Assembly (NCBI GenBank): GCA_022453515.1
Contig: JAJNNY010000070.1
Location: 1 to 64,000 of the forward strand
Direction: 5' to 3'
DNA from: Astrocystis sublimbata
Lineage: Eukaryota > Ascomycota > Sordariomycetes > Xylariales > Xylariaceae
Length of the DNA: 64,000 bases
In this document: positions 10,770-22,534 of the stretch, piece by piece
Position numbering within the stretch: position 1 is the first letter of the stretch
Layout of the letters: the number at the start of each line of letters is the position of its first letter
Notes under the pieces: model-generated
Databases searched by the model: none
Told to the model about the DNA's origin: nothing
Seen by the model: only the letters and a program-made list of their open reading frames with translations
Program-made: the position numbers and the translations under genes

Positions 10770-12384
10770 CCAACAACAACACCAGCAGCAGCCCTAACGC
10801 TCACACCGACGACGTCGCTCCTCTCGACGCGGACCCGACCGACCTCGACCTGGCCACCATCGCCAGCGACGCCATCATCCCGGGCGACTACTACTACCAC
10901 CCGCTGTCCCCACTGCTGCCAAGCCCTTCGGACAACGGCTTGTTCTTCGCCACAGTCGGCGACACCTCGCCGTCCACCTCCAGCACTTTCTTCACAGCTC
11001 CGGTACCCGCCACCGCCGACTCTTCTGCTCTCGCACCACGCAGCCTGCTGTTCAACAACAGCAACAACAGCAGCAACAACACCAACACCAACGTCGTTGA
11101 CGCTTTCAACAGCTACTACAACGCAAACAGCAACGCAACCAATCCCAGTACCACCAGTACCATCCCTCGCCCACTCCCTCTTCCCCTCCCTCTGCCTCTC
11201 CCTCGACCGCTCCCATACGCCTTCCTCCCACCAACGACGACACAGGCACACCCGCCCCGCCACGCGAGCTCGAGCTTCGCCGCACCCCTCGACATTCCCA
11301 CGGCCGGCCTCAACGACCCATACGCATTTCGACCGCAAGCTGTCGGCCATCGCCAGAACCAGGGTTCCTTTGCCGCTCCCTCTTTGTCCTATCTCGCCAC
11401 AACGCCCACGACGCCCACGACGCCCACCACACCGGCGCAACCGCACATGAACAACCCCAGCTCCCGCTGCAACACTGCTCTGCGTCAGCCTCGGTGGCCT
11501 CCCCAGCCCGCCGACACCCACAACGTTGCCGACGACCACTATCTTGCCGCATTAGCCACCCAGGACTTCTCCTCCCCGTCCATCCCCCCAGCGAGCCACC
11601 GCAGCACGCCCACTGCACCGACCCCGTCTCCTTGTCGTCAATCCACCTTCTCCGCCGTCGGCCAAGATATGCCACCGGCCTCGACGAGGAGGCGAACGGC
11701 ACACAGAGGGCCAGCCGTCGATTTGACGAAACAGGAGCCCAGAACCGATGCGCGGAACTCGGGCATTGACCCATCCATACCCCTGCCCAGCATGGCGCCA
11801 GTAACACGCAGACGAAGCCTCGCGGGTGCCGATGCTCCAGGTCAGAGGAAGCGCCCCTCCACCGCCGCCACACCTACCAACCGGCCCATTAAGTCAAGAC
11901 GGAAAGAGCAGGCCATTAGCAGCGACAACTGTCCCTTTGGTGACGATGACTTACCTGAACTCAACGGCCTGGATGGCCCCGAGACAATCGATCTGTCCAA
12001 CGCCACCGAGGTCCCCGCCGAGTACATGGCGCCCAAAATCGATAACCGAGTCAAGCTCGGCCATTTCCAGTGTGTCATTTGCATGGACGACACGACGGCC
12101 CTGACTGTCACTCATTGCGGTAGGCGTTGAATCTTGCCAGGGCCCTCCCTGGTTGTTCAATCACTCTTCGGTTTCCACCAACTAACAGGTCTACCTCAGG
12201 TCATCTCTTTTGTTCCGAATGTCTCCATTCATCGTTACATATCGACAGCATGAAGCACACTTGTCCCGTATGCCGAGCCAAGGTGGAATTAAAAGACAAA
12301 AAGAAGGCAGCCAAGTCATACTTCCCCCTAGAGTTGAAGGTCATGACCGCCACGAAAAAAGGCAAGCGGCCGGCCGGTGCTTGA
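10529..12384 (+). CDS. RING-type E3 ubiquitin ligase, Slx8/STUbL-like
   Basis: This is a predicted nuclear ubiquitin ligase. I use three exons: 10529-10568, 10644-12119 and 12200-12384 (about 566 residues). Intron 1 starts GTAGGA, and intron 2 has a CTAAC branch site at 12182. The joins keep phase and rebuild a C3HC4 RING at about residues 490-530: C490, C493, C505, H507, C510, C513, C527 and C530 (CVICMDD, THCGHLFCSEC, CPVC). The long N-terminal part is disordered, with a poly-Asn tract, Thr/Pro/Ser-rich segments and basic patches. Two SUMO-interaction-like motifs, VDLT and ETIDLS, precede the RING, which is the architecture of SUMO-targeted ligases such as Slx8. Without an alignment the Slx8 assignment is only probable, while the RING itself is clear. 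Confidence 0.85.
10719..10780 (+). repeat. (AAC)n microsatellite coding for poly-Asn
   Basis: A trinucleotide AAC tract, nearly pure from 10721 to about 10769, lies in frame in exon 2 of the RING gene and encodes a run of asparagines. Repeat length could vary between strains. The reverse strand reads as poly-Val, which creates a false antisense ORF. Confidence 0.9.
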
Positions 12385-13267
12385 CCCTATGCTAAGTTGG
12401 CGCAAGATGCCAGCTGCATACACCCTTATATACCAACCATCGTTGAGCGTTCGTGTTGCATATGGTCATACGACTGACTACTACCTTTCGGAGTTATTTG
12501 CATTGGGAGGAGTTCTTGGGTGGTCCGGCCAGGCGGTTAGGTACCTCCCTATCGGTGGTCGGAAAGGATAGTAGATACCCCGTTCCGCTGTGGCGCTTGT
12601 ATTATACTTTTTTTTCCTTGAGAAGGGGGGAGGGTGCATTCAGGCATTTCGCGTTCGCGGACCTTTCTTGTTACATACACAAATGCTGCCTTTCGTCTCC
12701 TCTGCATGTCCAGTCGAGACATATGGGCGAAAGGAAAAGCTTGGTGCTAGTGGGGCGGGCGGACAGCACCATTTATATGCATGGATGGATGGCCTTCGTT
12801 GCCTCGACATCAAGTACTGCGATGCCATCGCTATAATAGCAGGCACACATAGTCTTAAAGTGAATAGGTCTTGTGCAGGATTGCACGATACAAGCATTAA
12901 TTTCTTCGAGGGTTCGGCTACATAGCCAGAATATCCATCTTTAGCTAGTCAGTACCCAGCTCAAAAGGAGCAGGCCTTCTCGCTTCAACGTCCAATAGAG
13001 CATTTCTTTTCTCCTTCACAGTTCCGAGTGGAGGTAATTCCCAAGGACGTGAAATTAGCCTTTTTCTCCTACTGACTAATAACCATGGTGCCAACCTGCG
13101 CCTTGTCTACCGATATATCTTGTACCGCACATAGGTAAACAGATAGAGATGTGACCATCTTTGAAACAACATAGCAACTCCGTGTATAGCCGTTGAGCCC
13201 GCTTCGCGTAATGACCCCAACGCCCAAACAAAGGACCAAAAGCAAGGAAAGGAGAATGGCATTGAAT
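12385..13267. other. Convergent intergenic region
   Basis: This spacer lies between the stop codons of the RING gene (+) and the CLC gene (-). It presumably holds both 3' UTRs and terminators. I see no gene. Confidence 0.6.
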
Positions 13268-16143
13268 CTATAATATCCCGCTCGCCCGATCATCACTCGG
13301 CGACTCAGGCCGCAGTGAACCTCGCGTTCCGCCAAGGAGGCTGTTCTCCTCCTCATCGACGCCATCGCCGCCGCCGCCGGTAGAATGGACGCCTCTTACG
13401 CCATCCGCAGTGCCGGCCGCGCCGGTGCGCCGCGTCTCCTCGACGCCGTTGAGCACGTGCCAGCAGTCCTTCTTGGTCAGCAGCCCCTGCAGCACGCCGC
13501 GGTCGCTGAACAGGACGTAGCGGACGCCGAGCTTCTGGAAATACGAGACGGCGAGGTGCAGGGAGGAACGGGAGGGGAGCGTGAGCGGGGTCTGGTCCAT
13601 CCAGGGCCGCAGGTCGAGCGTTGAGCGCGGGTCTGCGAGCGGCTGGTGGCTGAAGAAGGCCTCGGTCTCGGGCGGGAGGTGGCATGCTGCGAGGTTCCAC
13701 GCCAACTCCGAGCGCGAGATGTACCCCAGCAGCACGGCGTCGCGCGGGTCGCTGACGACGGGGAACCCGCGGTACGCGCACGAGTCCAGCACCGCGCGCA
13801 GCGAGGAGATGGTGTGGCCCGTAGCCGTGAGCACCACGAGGTCTTCGATGCGCGTCATGATCTGGCCGGCCGTGATGTCGGGCACGTGTTGCGCGCCGCC
13901 GCCTTCATCGCCCGAGTCGAGGAACGGGTAGCCGTTGAAATGGATCCACGACTCGTAGATGCCGCGGCGCGAGAAGGCGTCGCCGACCCACTTGGAGAGC
14001 ATCACTGCTATCATGATGGGTAGGACATAGGAAAGGGCACCTGTCAGCTCGAACATGATGACAACGATGGAGACAGTGAGACGAGTGACGCCGGCTAGGG
14101 TGGCGGCGGCTCCAATCATGGCATATACGCCCGGCGTAACACACGGCACGTCTGGGTCGCATGTGCTGAAGGGAAAGAAATTTGGGTGGTTATGCTGCCA
14201 TATCTCCATGATGATGCCTACAGCCCGGCCCGACAATGCACCGATCGCCATGGACGGGAGGATGATGCCTGCTGGGATCTGTAGGCCAAAAGTGACGGAA
14301 GCGAGAAAGAATCCAAGAACGGAGGCGAAAAGCAGCAGCACAATCGTGCTAGCAGAAGCAGCACCCGTCTTACAAAGTGCGAAGGGGTCGTCGAGCACGA
14401 GACTGCAGTCTTCGAAAAGTGAAGAGACAAGTTCGGTGCTTTGCGCGCGCATGTAGAAATTCGGATAGTTGATGAGAGCGGTAAGAAAGGCGACGATGGC
14501 AACTTGAGTGAGCGGCCCTGGGAGCCAAGTGGACGACTTCTTCCACTCGGCTACGCGCATATTGACTTTGATGAATAGGCCGCCGTATACCCCGCCGAGT
14601 ATTCCTAGTAAGGCGAACGGGATGATCTCAAATCCGTGCCACCCCGTGGAGAATTTGACTTGGTAGAGCACCAATTTCCCGGAGCGGAAAGGGTCCAGGG
14701 CCTGCAATACTCCAGCAGCCGTCATGGCGCATACGAAGCTTTGCCACATTGTCTTGTCCGGGAAATAATATGAGAGCTGTTCCAGACTGAATAGAACGCC
14801 TCCTATAGGAGAGCCGAAGGCAACGGATATCCCCGACGATGCAGCCGCAGAGAGAACCGCTCGCTTTCTTGCTTTAGGCGGATCAGTTTCCAGGCATTGG
14901 AGAAGAAATATCCGAGTCACCAACCTTCATTGCCGTTGATATCTGGCGACAACTTGATAAATAAATTGGCGCAGCAACATGCTACATGCACCAACGGGCC
15001 TTCCTTGCCCAGCCACATTCCAGACGCGACTGCTAGACACTCCAAAGACTTAGTCGATGTAAACGTAATGACTCAAGGCAGACTTACCAAGCCCAGTGAT
15101 TTTGTGACCAACGTCCAGCTCCCAAGAAAGCGGCGAATGACGAAGCCGCCCAGGACTGTCTTAATTTCCGGTATACCGCTATGCTTGGCGTAGATGGCGT
15201 ACTCCTGAACCAGGAAGCCCGCGCTGAGAGCAAACGTAATCTTAAGAACGACGGTTAGAGTCGCCAAATCGTAGAAGCACTTGGTCACGCTTACTGAGAA
15301 TAAAAGAAAGAAAAAGTATTCTATGCACCATTTCCCAAAGGCGGAGCCGATGCCAAGAGCTGCTGCCCATGGTTTCCAATCCGAGCATTTGGCGCCTTGG
15401 TCGTAGCCCATACAGCAGAACTGTTTGTTGAGATAGAACGCACCGCCATCTGGACCTGCGGAGCAGTACCCTTCCTTCAAATCGCCCAGCCAGTCCGATA
15501 CAACATCGATGCCGGCTGCAATGGCGCCGACGGCTATACCAGTCAAGACGAGGATAATCCACACCTGGCTGGAGTCGGCGAGCTGACGTACGTAGCCTAC
15601 TAGCCCGGTCGCACCGGATTGCAGAACGCGGAGGCGTTGCCTCTCTTTTGTGTGCTCGAAGATCCAGTCAATGGCTGTCAAGTCCTCGTAGCCTACGCGC
15701 CGTCCCGGGCCCTCGGCATACCAATCCAAGGGCACACCATCCTTGGGACCAGTGCCCGGGGCAAATGTCTCGGAGTCGCGACGCTCGGGATCGATGGATT
15801 GGAGTAGGGTGGGCGTTGCCGTGCCCGTTGATGAGGGACCCGAGGCTGGCGACCGCGAACCGAAGCGATTGCCGGTCAAGGCCGACAGCATGCGACCAGG
15901 CTGAGAGAAGACGGACTGCTTTTGCTTGCGCTTGAAGCTCATGGGGACTTCGCCAATGTCTCCGTCGAGAGGGTCGTCCCGCAGGATGTCGCGAGCGGCA
16001 TCGCGCGGGCGGCGGTCGAAAGCGTCGGCAAAAGTGTCGATCTCGTCGCGAAAGGCAGCGGGTCGGGGTTCGTTCGGCGGCCGTGAGGACGATGACGACG
16101 ACGCCTCGTCGTCGAGGTTTATGATATTCCTGCTGCTAGCCAT
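13268..16143 (-). CDS. CLC-family chloride channel / Cl-/H+ antiporter with CBS domains
   Basis: This is a membrane anion transporter, probably in an endomembrane or the plasma membrane. Exons on the minus strand are 16143-15088, 15048-14925 and 14871-13268, giving about 927 residues. The introns are short (39 and 53 nt), and the joins restore family motifs. I chose the Met of [12 protein letters not shown] because the in-frame sequence upstream looks like leader. The first ~200 residues are hydrophilic and cytosolic. The channel core shows the filter motif as KHSGIPE, the second motif GKEGPLVH with gating glutamate E368, and the third as GLQIPAG. The C-terminal third, including [19 protein letters not shown] and [19 protein letters not shown], is a pair of CBS domains. 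KHSGIPE replaces the usual GSGIP first Gly with His but keeps the chloride-coordinating Ser. I believe this is a trait of a fungal CLC subfamily. Confidence 0.92.
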
Positions 16144-16659
16144 GCTGGAGTCTCGATGCCGTAAAATGCCATGTCGTTTCAGGGTATCTTCATCGTCTCT
16201 TGGCGGATGGATGGATTCGAGGCACAACGATGGCGATACTAGTAGATTGAGGTTGAGCAAGTTGCTGTTCGCTCAGCTTGGTATCGCACGCGGGCGCCAA
16301 GGAAAGGAATGGCCGATGCCCGTCGAGCCCGTCACCCCGTCATTGACGACAGGGATGCTGCATGAAAGGGGTCCCTTCTCGCTGCTGCCCTTGCCCTTGC
16401 CTATCTTAGCGCAATCGATAAGTCTAGTAGGTAGTACGTACTTGAGTTCAGACGGAGCTAGTCACAAGTACACATTTATTGTCTGTTACAGGCGCTACTG
16501 AGTGTTACTGACTCTCATATGTCTGTGACCATGTGACCAGCCCAACTATGAGCAAAAGAGCTGGGAAGTCATCCAAATTTAGATGAAAACGCCCATGACA
16601 AGAGCAACTAAAAGGTGTCGTGTCTTCTGTTTCCTGTTCAACAAAAACTGTAGCTCGCA
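16144..16659. promoter_or_regulatory. Shared divergent promoter region (CLC / neurochondrin)
   Basis: These 516 bp separate the start codons of two divergently transcribed genes and must contain both promoters. I see no strong TATA box. Confidence 0.5.
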
Positions 16660-18625
16660 ATGGAGCCTCCCGAAATCCCTAAAATCCATCAACTGCTTGC
16701 TGCCAAGGACGACACTTCACGTTTCGTCGGTTTGCTTCTCTTGAGGACTGTCTTAGACAAACATGCTTCCGAGCTGCAACATGGACAGGTCGAAGCCCTA
16801 TGGAGTTCGGTATCGCCCAAATTTTTGGATCGTCTCATCCGCACGGGCTCTCGTCCGGCCTCAGAACCGCGGAAGCAGTCAGGGGATATGCTCGACGTGG
16901 CGGTTGCCGTCATCTACACTTTCACCAAACTCCTGAACGATTGTGCTGTCAACGAGAGCTTCTATGCCCGGATACCCAATCTGGCAGCAGCCGTTCTTTA
17001 CAGGTTCGTACTGTCTGCCACTCATTTTCATGGCCGCATACACTGACAAACTCTCCAGCTCTGAGGAGACCACACGGCGCATAGTCGACCTCCTCCATGT
17101 GCTTGTCCAACAACCCGATGACCAGGATGTTGGCGGTGCAAGCTGTTTTGCGGAGCTAGATGTTGCAACCTGGGAGCCATTGATAGAGGTTGCGCCGCAA
17201 CATAAGACCGTATTCTCCATTTTCCACTGGGTCTGGATTAAGGGGAGTATGGCTGTGCCAGTAGAGGCTCTACAGGCCAAGATCGATCAAGCTCTTCAGC
17301 AGTTCATAGCATCATTTAAAGGCCACAATCCGACACCCTTACTCAACTTCGTCACCCTCATCTGCGAGAACATATTTCCCAATGTAAGTATCTCACGCTG
17401 CGCGCGATGCGCTTGGGTCTTACTTCCAGGCATCCATGGCTTACGTTACATACAGCCTGGACCATCACATCCACAATGGCTCCGACCAGTCGCTCGCTTG
17501 ATCCACGATATGGCCTCAAATAAGCAAACCGTAGACGGCCGGCGAGCATATACTCATTGTGCCGCCGCTCTGTTAACCGCCTACCCCGAGGAGGCACCCA
17601 TGTCTCTGTTCTCGGGTGACTCTGCTGCCCCAAAGCCAATTGCATATCTTTTCTTCAAGATGGTGCAGGTGGACATCCTCTCTACTTTACACCTCCTGGT
17701 ACCAAAATTAGACACCCCCGAATATCCCACCCTATCTCTACGGATCGCCGCAGCCTTGGACATCACGACATCATTTGTCGGTTATTTGATAGCGGCAGTA
17801 GACGACGACAACATGCCGCGAGGCTTGACTCCAGATCAGATACAAAAACTTCATGAAGACTTAGCGAAAATGGTCGGCGATGTTATGGAATACCTCCGAG
17901 ACCGTTGGGATGCCTTCCTCGCCGGCGCTCGTGGCATAGAATCGACAGACAACGCTAGGAGGAATATTTTTGAAGACCCCATCACTCCAGCAGCAGTCAG
18001 GTTGGCAGCGACGTGGCTTCGGGATGACGATGGGGAGACCTTGAGGACCCAAGCCGCCGGGTTAGTGGACCTTTTCGCGGAGCTCTACAAGATAAATTTG
18101 GCTTCGACAGATATGCCCGAGCTTCGTCTCCCCATACTTGCAGCGCTTGAGGGTCTTCTTCACACGTCGGATGGCCGTGAGGTGTTCAACGAGGGTGATC
18201 TCTTAGCACGCTGTATCTATCCCGATATACGTGCGATTCTTGCCAGTCAGGATGAGGAGTTAACGCTCAGCGACTACCTACGTGGCTCTGCCATCGTCCA
18301 AGTCTTCCGCATCCTACTAGATTACGACGAGACCCTGCGCTCGCACTCTGGCTCGCAAATGTTCCTAGAGACGGTTGCGGAATATGAAGTCAAGCCAGCC
18401 AAGCCCGAGCCTGGTCTTCTGGAACGCCCCCGTCTCGATTTTGAGACTGATCTGCTGGAGTTGGCGGTCACGTTGGCAGAGAAACCCACTCGTGGCACTT
18501 CACCGGCGTTACAAGAGAAAGTGAAAACGGGTATCAAAGGCGCCATCTCAAAGTTGACAGAGAACTGGGAAACTCTGGATGATGAGGTAATGGCTACAAG
18601 GGTGGCAGACCTACGTCTAGGCTGA
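16660..18625 (+). CDS. Neurochondrin-family protein
   Basis: This is a cytosolic helical-repeat protein. Animal neurochondrin works in neurite outgrowth and signalling, but the fungal role is unclear. Exons are 16660-17003, 17059-17383 and 17456-18625, giving about 612 residues. Intron 2 (72 nt, GTAAGT...CAG) is a multiple of three, so the frame stays open even unspliced. I remove it because the donor is perfect and the intron-encoded peptide is Cys/Arg-rich and atypical. The protein opens with IPKIHQLLAAKDDTSRFVGL, the neurochondrin N-terminal signature, followed by the LRTVLDKH helix. Armadillo-like Leu-rich helices run to the end. The acceptor of intron 2 is the least certain boundary: the alternative CAG 26 nt earlier leads to a stop. 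Confidence 0.85.
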
Positions 18626-19376
18626 ATTAAGGTCTAACTATAACGAAGCGCTAGGCTTGGAGTTCTTGGGATGAGCCCGCGACATGACACAGCTTACCAT
18701 TTCAGCCATAGCAAAGGTTTTCGTGTCACACAAAGCACTCCCGCGGTGAAGACGTGTCCGGCTCTCGCGTCTGATTAAGAACCAGGGCGTAATTTGAAAA
18801 AGCGACAAGTCCACAATGCCGCATTAAACCAGATATTATTCCGGTGGGCGCATCAACCGGACCAATGCCGAAAGGCACCCGTCACAAAAGGAGTGTTAGG
18901 GGTCTAGTACAAGCTGGAGGGTTGCAAGATGAAATTCCAAGGCGGCCCTCAAATGAAGCTTTCATGTTCTACATAAGTGGGCGTTGCGAAAGGCAGGCAT
19001 CCATCACTGCCAAGCAGCCATAGACGCTACACCGTCCTTGGAGATGTATTCTATGCCACTATGGTAGGCGAGAAGAAATCTCTACTTTTCTCAGAATGAA
19101 CTACATATGCCATTCTGATGAAATGTGGTATGAAAACGAATGTGTCGGCGGGTGGGTGCACGATGAGAGAAAGCCGATGCTCTTGTACGTGGTAACTTAG
19201 TCGCTTTGAGGTGGTTGGTACAACGAGAGGGTCTTCATCGATATGAAGGGGGCCAGCTACCTAGGTACGCAAGTGAAACTGAAGATGCTGGAACATGACC
19301 ATGTCGTGTGTGGATTTTGAAGGAAGAATATACCTATGTAGGGCTAGGAGTAGAAAAAAACAAACGCTCATTGTGC
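18626..19376. other. Convergent intergenic region
   Basis: This spacer lies between the neurochondrin stop (+) and the NFKBIL1-like stop (-). I see no gene or RNA in it. Confidence 0.6.
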
Positions 19377-20516
19377 TCAAGCGGTCTGCTTAGAGCGGGT
19401 ATCAGTCCACAGCCTATCCACAATCTGAAAGACGGCAGTGACATCCCTCATCACAGCCTCGTCGACCCGTCCGCCCAGTCTCTGCTGAATCTTGTCAGGA
19501 TGCCACCTGACACGCTCATCCTTCAACCTCGTCAGGAATTGCGCCTCGCCGCTCTCCACGGGGTCGATGCCCATGACCAAGAACTCCCTCACGGCGCCGC
19601 CCCCAACATCTTCTCGCCGGCCGCTCCTCACAGGCCATGCGATGCCCTGCACGGTGCCGTCCCATGACTCCCACGTCTTCGCATAGGCCTCGAACCTGTC
19701 CTTCCACCCCTTCCTGACCCTCCTCTCCTCGCCCCTGCGCAGACTCTGCTCCATCTCCCTCGTCAGCCTCGTAGCCTCCTCGGCGTCGCGCTCTTTCCGC
19801 TTCCGCGCCTCCTCCCGCCGCGCGCGCTCCTCGATCAGGCCTTGGTGCGTCTTCTCCCACATCTTCTGGCGCACGTACTTTGCGTACTCCTCGTCGCCCA
19901 TGCGCTCGAGCTCGCCTTCGGGCCCGGCCCGCTCCTGGGAGTATACATGGATGGGCTGCCCATACACGCCCTCCCAGTACGCGGCACCCTCGTCGTCGGC
20001 CATGGCGTCGAAGAGGGACTCGCGGAACGCGGCCTCGGAGTCGAGGGGTGGTGGTGCGTATGGGTTGGGAGGCGTGGGCGATCGCGATCGTGTGCGACGC
20101 CGCTTGTGCCGGTGATGGTGGTGGCGCCGGTGGTGGCGGTGTCTTCGATTGCGCCGTTCGTCGTCATGGTCATGGTCACGCGATGGGTCTACATCTGCGC
20201 TGTGTCTACTCTTGCGATCACGATCACGATCACGGCTACGCTCGCGATCGTGATCATGGTCATCGTGGCGGGAGGACCGATGGGAGCGCGAATGCTCCGA
20301 CTTGAAGCGGAACTTGGAAGTCTTTCGAGCTGCCCGTTCCGCTGTAGCTGCCGAGGAGGTCTGTTTCTCGTCGTGATCGCGGGGCTCTGAAGCCGGGGGC
20401 GCAGCTGTAGGAGAAAGACTGCGGCTCTTTTCTATGGGTGGGGAAATAGAACAGCTGTCAGGGTTGATAGATGACAGTATGTGTCGCCTTATCGGCGACA
20501 ATGAGTCGGTTTTCAT
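19377..20516 (-). CDS. NFKBIL1-like protein (Arg/Asp/His-rich, RWHPDK motif)
   Basis: This is an intronless gene of 379 residues. The N-terminal half is low complexity: a Ser/Pro region, then Arg-Asp/Arg-Ser and Asp-His repeats, then a His/Arg-rich stretch ending in KRRRTRSRSPTPP. This is typical of nuclear speckle proteins. The C-terminal half is a charged coiled coil from about residue 220 to 290. It is followed by RWHPDKIQQRLGG and VTAVFQIVDRLW, which resemble the J-domain-like end of NF-kappa-B inhibitor-like protein 1, a factor tied to mRNA processing. The family call rests on this C-terminal signature. It is divergently paired with an NSRP1-like gene 387 bp away. Confidence 0.75.
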   Translation of the reverse strand: MKTDSLSPIRRHILSSINPDSCSISPPIEKSRSLSPTAAPPASEPRDHDEKQTSSAATAERAARKTSKFRFKSEHSRSHRSSRHDDHDHDRERSRDRDRDRKSRHSADVDPSRDHDHDDERRNRRHRHHRRHHHHRHKRRRTRSRSPTPPNPYAPPPLDSEAAFRESLFDAMADDEGAAYWEGVYGQPIHVYSQERAGPEGELERMGDEEYAKYVRQKMWEKTHQGLIEERARREEARKRKERDAEEATRLTREMEQSLRRGEERRVRKGWKDRFEAYAKTWESWDGTVQGIAWPVRSGRREDVGGGAVREFLVMGIDPVESGEAQFLTRLKDERVRWHPDKIQQRLGGRVDEAVMRDVTAVFQIVDRLWTDTRSKQTA

Positions 20517-20903
20517 CGCAGCTTCATCGCGCGTGTCGGGACTGTTGAGAATGAGCAGTGATGCTCACTGGTTGTCGGGGTTTGAGAATGACGTTGAAAG
20601 CCAAAGAGCCAGGGTGCCAGGGTAGGTGCGTGCTCTAGTGGGATCCAATCAATCTACCTATCTTATCGCTTAGCTAATCTGCGCCAAGAGCTCGGCTGCC
20701 AAGAGGCTAAGACTATCTAGGTACCTAGATACCTAAGTAGGTTAGGTAGTGCCCGCGGCAGGCAATTATAGGTAGGGCGGCTGGTCGCTGGTCGCTGGTC
20801 GCGGCGCGACTGGGCGATAGGGTGTCACCTACTGCAACGTGAATGCGCAACAAGCGCTTTCCACAATACCATCATACAGTCAAGCCATACGTTCTCCGTT
20901 GGC
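20517..20903. promoter_or_regulatory. Bidirectional promoter between two splicing-related genes
   Basis: These 387 bp lie between divergent start codons. They hold an AGGTACCTAGATACCTAAGT-type stretch at about 20717-20745 and a tandem CTGGTCG repeat at about 20780-20800. Confidence 0.5.
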
Positions 20904-22133
20904 ATGATGAGTAAACCAGGGCTTTCCTTCGGCCTCAACCTGGCCAAAAAGCCGGGCACTTCGAAGCCTGCGCCGCCCAAGCGGAAACCCATGTTCGGCG
21001 GCGGCGACGATTCCGAAGATGATACCAAGGAAGAACAGGGCAACGGCCCGCGAGCAACAGCAATCACAGAGTTTGACGAAGACGAGTCCCCGAAGCGTGT
21101 ACCTGACTCAAAAAGCAAGAAACCCGCCTCGAAAAGGAGGAGCGGCCCTCCAGGCCAACCACCAGCAAGCAAATCAAAGAAGCCCGACATATCTGCATAC
21201 GGCGACCTTTCGAGCGCCCTCGAGTCGCGGAGACACCGCGAAGCGGCCGAGGAGCTCGACCCCTCGATATACGACTACGATGCTGTGTACGACTCGCTGA
21301 GGCCCGAGAAGAAGGTCACGCAGGAAGATGTGGAGCGCAAGCCCAAGTACATGAAGAACCTCCTCGCGTCGGCGGCCGTGCGGAAGCGCGACGCGCTGAT
21401 CGCCGAGGAGAAGAAGATCGCGCGCGAGCGGGAGGAGGAGGGTGACGAGTACGCGGGCACCGAGAAGTTCGTGACCGAGGCCTACAAGAAGCAGCAGGAG
21501 GAGAACCGGCGCATCGAGGCGGAGGAGAAGCTCCGCGAGGATGAGGAGGCGCGCAAGAACAAGGGCGGTGGCATGACCGCCTTCTACAAGGACCTTCTGG
21601 AGAAGGGCGATCGCCAACACGCCGAGGTCGTCAGGGCGGCCGAGGAGCGCGCCAAGGCCGGTCCAAAGCCGGAGGACGATGCGCACGAGGAGAAGGCGAG
21701 CACGGAGGCAGACGTGGCGCGCGAGATCAACCGGAAGGGTGGGACGATTGCTATCAATGAGGACGGGCAGGTGGTGGACAAGCGCGAACTACTCACGGGC
21801 GGCCTCAATATAGGGGCCAAGAAGAAAGCAGAGCCGCCCAAAGACACGCGGAGAGGGTCGGATCGCAGGGATGAGAAGGAGCCATCCCGCGGCTTCGTGG
21901 GATCAGGCGGAAAGCAGGCCATGCGCGAGAGACAGTCACGCATGCTGGAGCAGCAGCTGGAGCAGTCGCTGAAGAGGTCACTAGAACAAGAGGAAGAAGA
22001 ACGGCAGAAGACGGAGCGCGCGGCCAAGAGCAGGAAGACGGACACGGATATCTCGAGCGCCAAAGAGAGATACTTGGCGCGGAAGAGGGCGGCGGAAGAG
22101 GAGAAGAAGAAAGGTGTGAAAGCGGCCGACTGA
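20904..22133 (+). CDS. NSRP1/CCDC55-like nuclear speckle splicing regulator (DUF2040)
   Basis: This is a single-exon gene of 409 residues, or 408 from the second Met at 20907. In animals the family member acts in nuclear speckles on alternative splice choice. The conserved block spans about residues 120-240. It begins DPSIYDYDAVYDSLR, continues with RKPKYMKNLLASAAVRKRD and a long Glu/Arg coiled coil, and reaches FVTEAYKKQQEENRRIE and GGGMTAFYKDLLEK, the hallmarks of DUF2040. The N-terminus has SFGLNLAKK followed by a disordered Lys/Pro-rich region. The C-terminus is another charged coil ending in Arg/Lys-rich sequence. Confidence 0.88.
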   Translation: MMSKPGLSFGLNLAKKPGTSKPAPPKRKPMFGGGDDSEDDTKEEQGNGPRATAITEFDEDESPKRVPDSKSKKPASKRRSGPPGQPPASKSKKPDISAYGDLSSALESRRHREAAEELDPSIYDYDAVYDSLRPEKKVTQEDVERKPKYMKNLLASAAVRKRDALIAEEKKIAREREEEGDEYAGTEKFVTEAYKKQQEENRRIEAEEKLREDEEARKNKGGGMTAFYKDLLEKGDRQHAEVVRAAEERAKAGPKPEDDAHEEKASTEADVAREINRKGGTIAINEDGQVVDKRELLTGGLNIGAKKKAEPPKDTRRGSDRRDEKEPSRGFVGSGGKQAMRERQSRMLEQQLEQSLKRSLEQEEEERQKTERAAKSRKTDTDISSAKERYLARKRAAEEEKKKGVKAAD

Positions 22134-22534
22134 AAAGGCGAGCGAGGATGAATTATTCATGTAAATAGCATGCACGGTACATATACCCCTCGGAACAGAT
22201 ATCGTGAGGCTGAAGTCTCCATTCCACTGTTTGGTATCCAGACCTCATGTCGGTACCATTTCTGTTGTACACTCTATGCTGTCTGTCTGTCATGTTCTTT
22301 TCACAGCGGTTCAAATATCGACCATGCGCACGGCATGCATTGTACGCATGTCGCGCGACCTGTCTATTCTAATGTACAAGCACCGGCTAGCTAAGCCTTG
22401 CCCACACTCGGGTGTCATCGTATGAGTCTGTATGGCAGCACCCTTTCTCCGAATGGTCGTTCCCGACATACACTCCCGGTATCGCATCGCACACGGAGCG
22501 GGCCAGAGTTGGTTGACGTGCATGTGCGGTAGGT
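22134..22534. other. Convergent intergenic region
   Basis: This spacer lies between the NSRP1-like stop (+) and the tim13 stop (-). It probably holds their 3' UTRs, and nothing else is visible. Confidence 0.6.

Noticed and set aside
10640..11539. 299-codon minus-strand open frame
   Set aside because: It is the antisense of the RING gene. Its Val- and Gly-rich repeats come from the AAC microsatellite and biased coding sequence.
17384..17455. Reading the neurochondrin gene through intron 2
   Set aside because: The frame stays open, but the donor is a perfect GTAAGT and the encoded peptide is unlike the family, so I splice it.
19842..20390. 182-codon plus-strand open frame
   Set aside because: It is a shadow of the repeat-rich NFKBIL1-like gene on the other strand, with no domain of its own.
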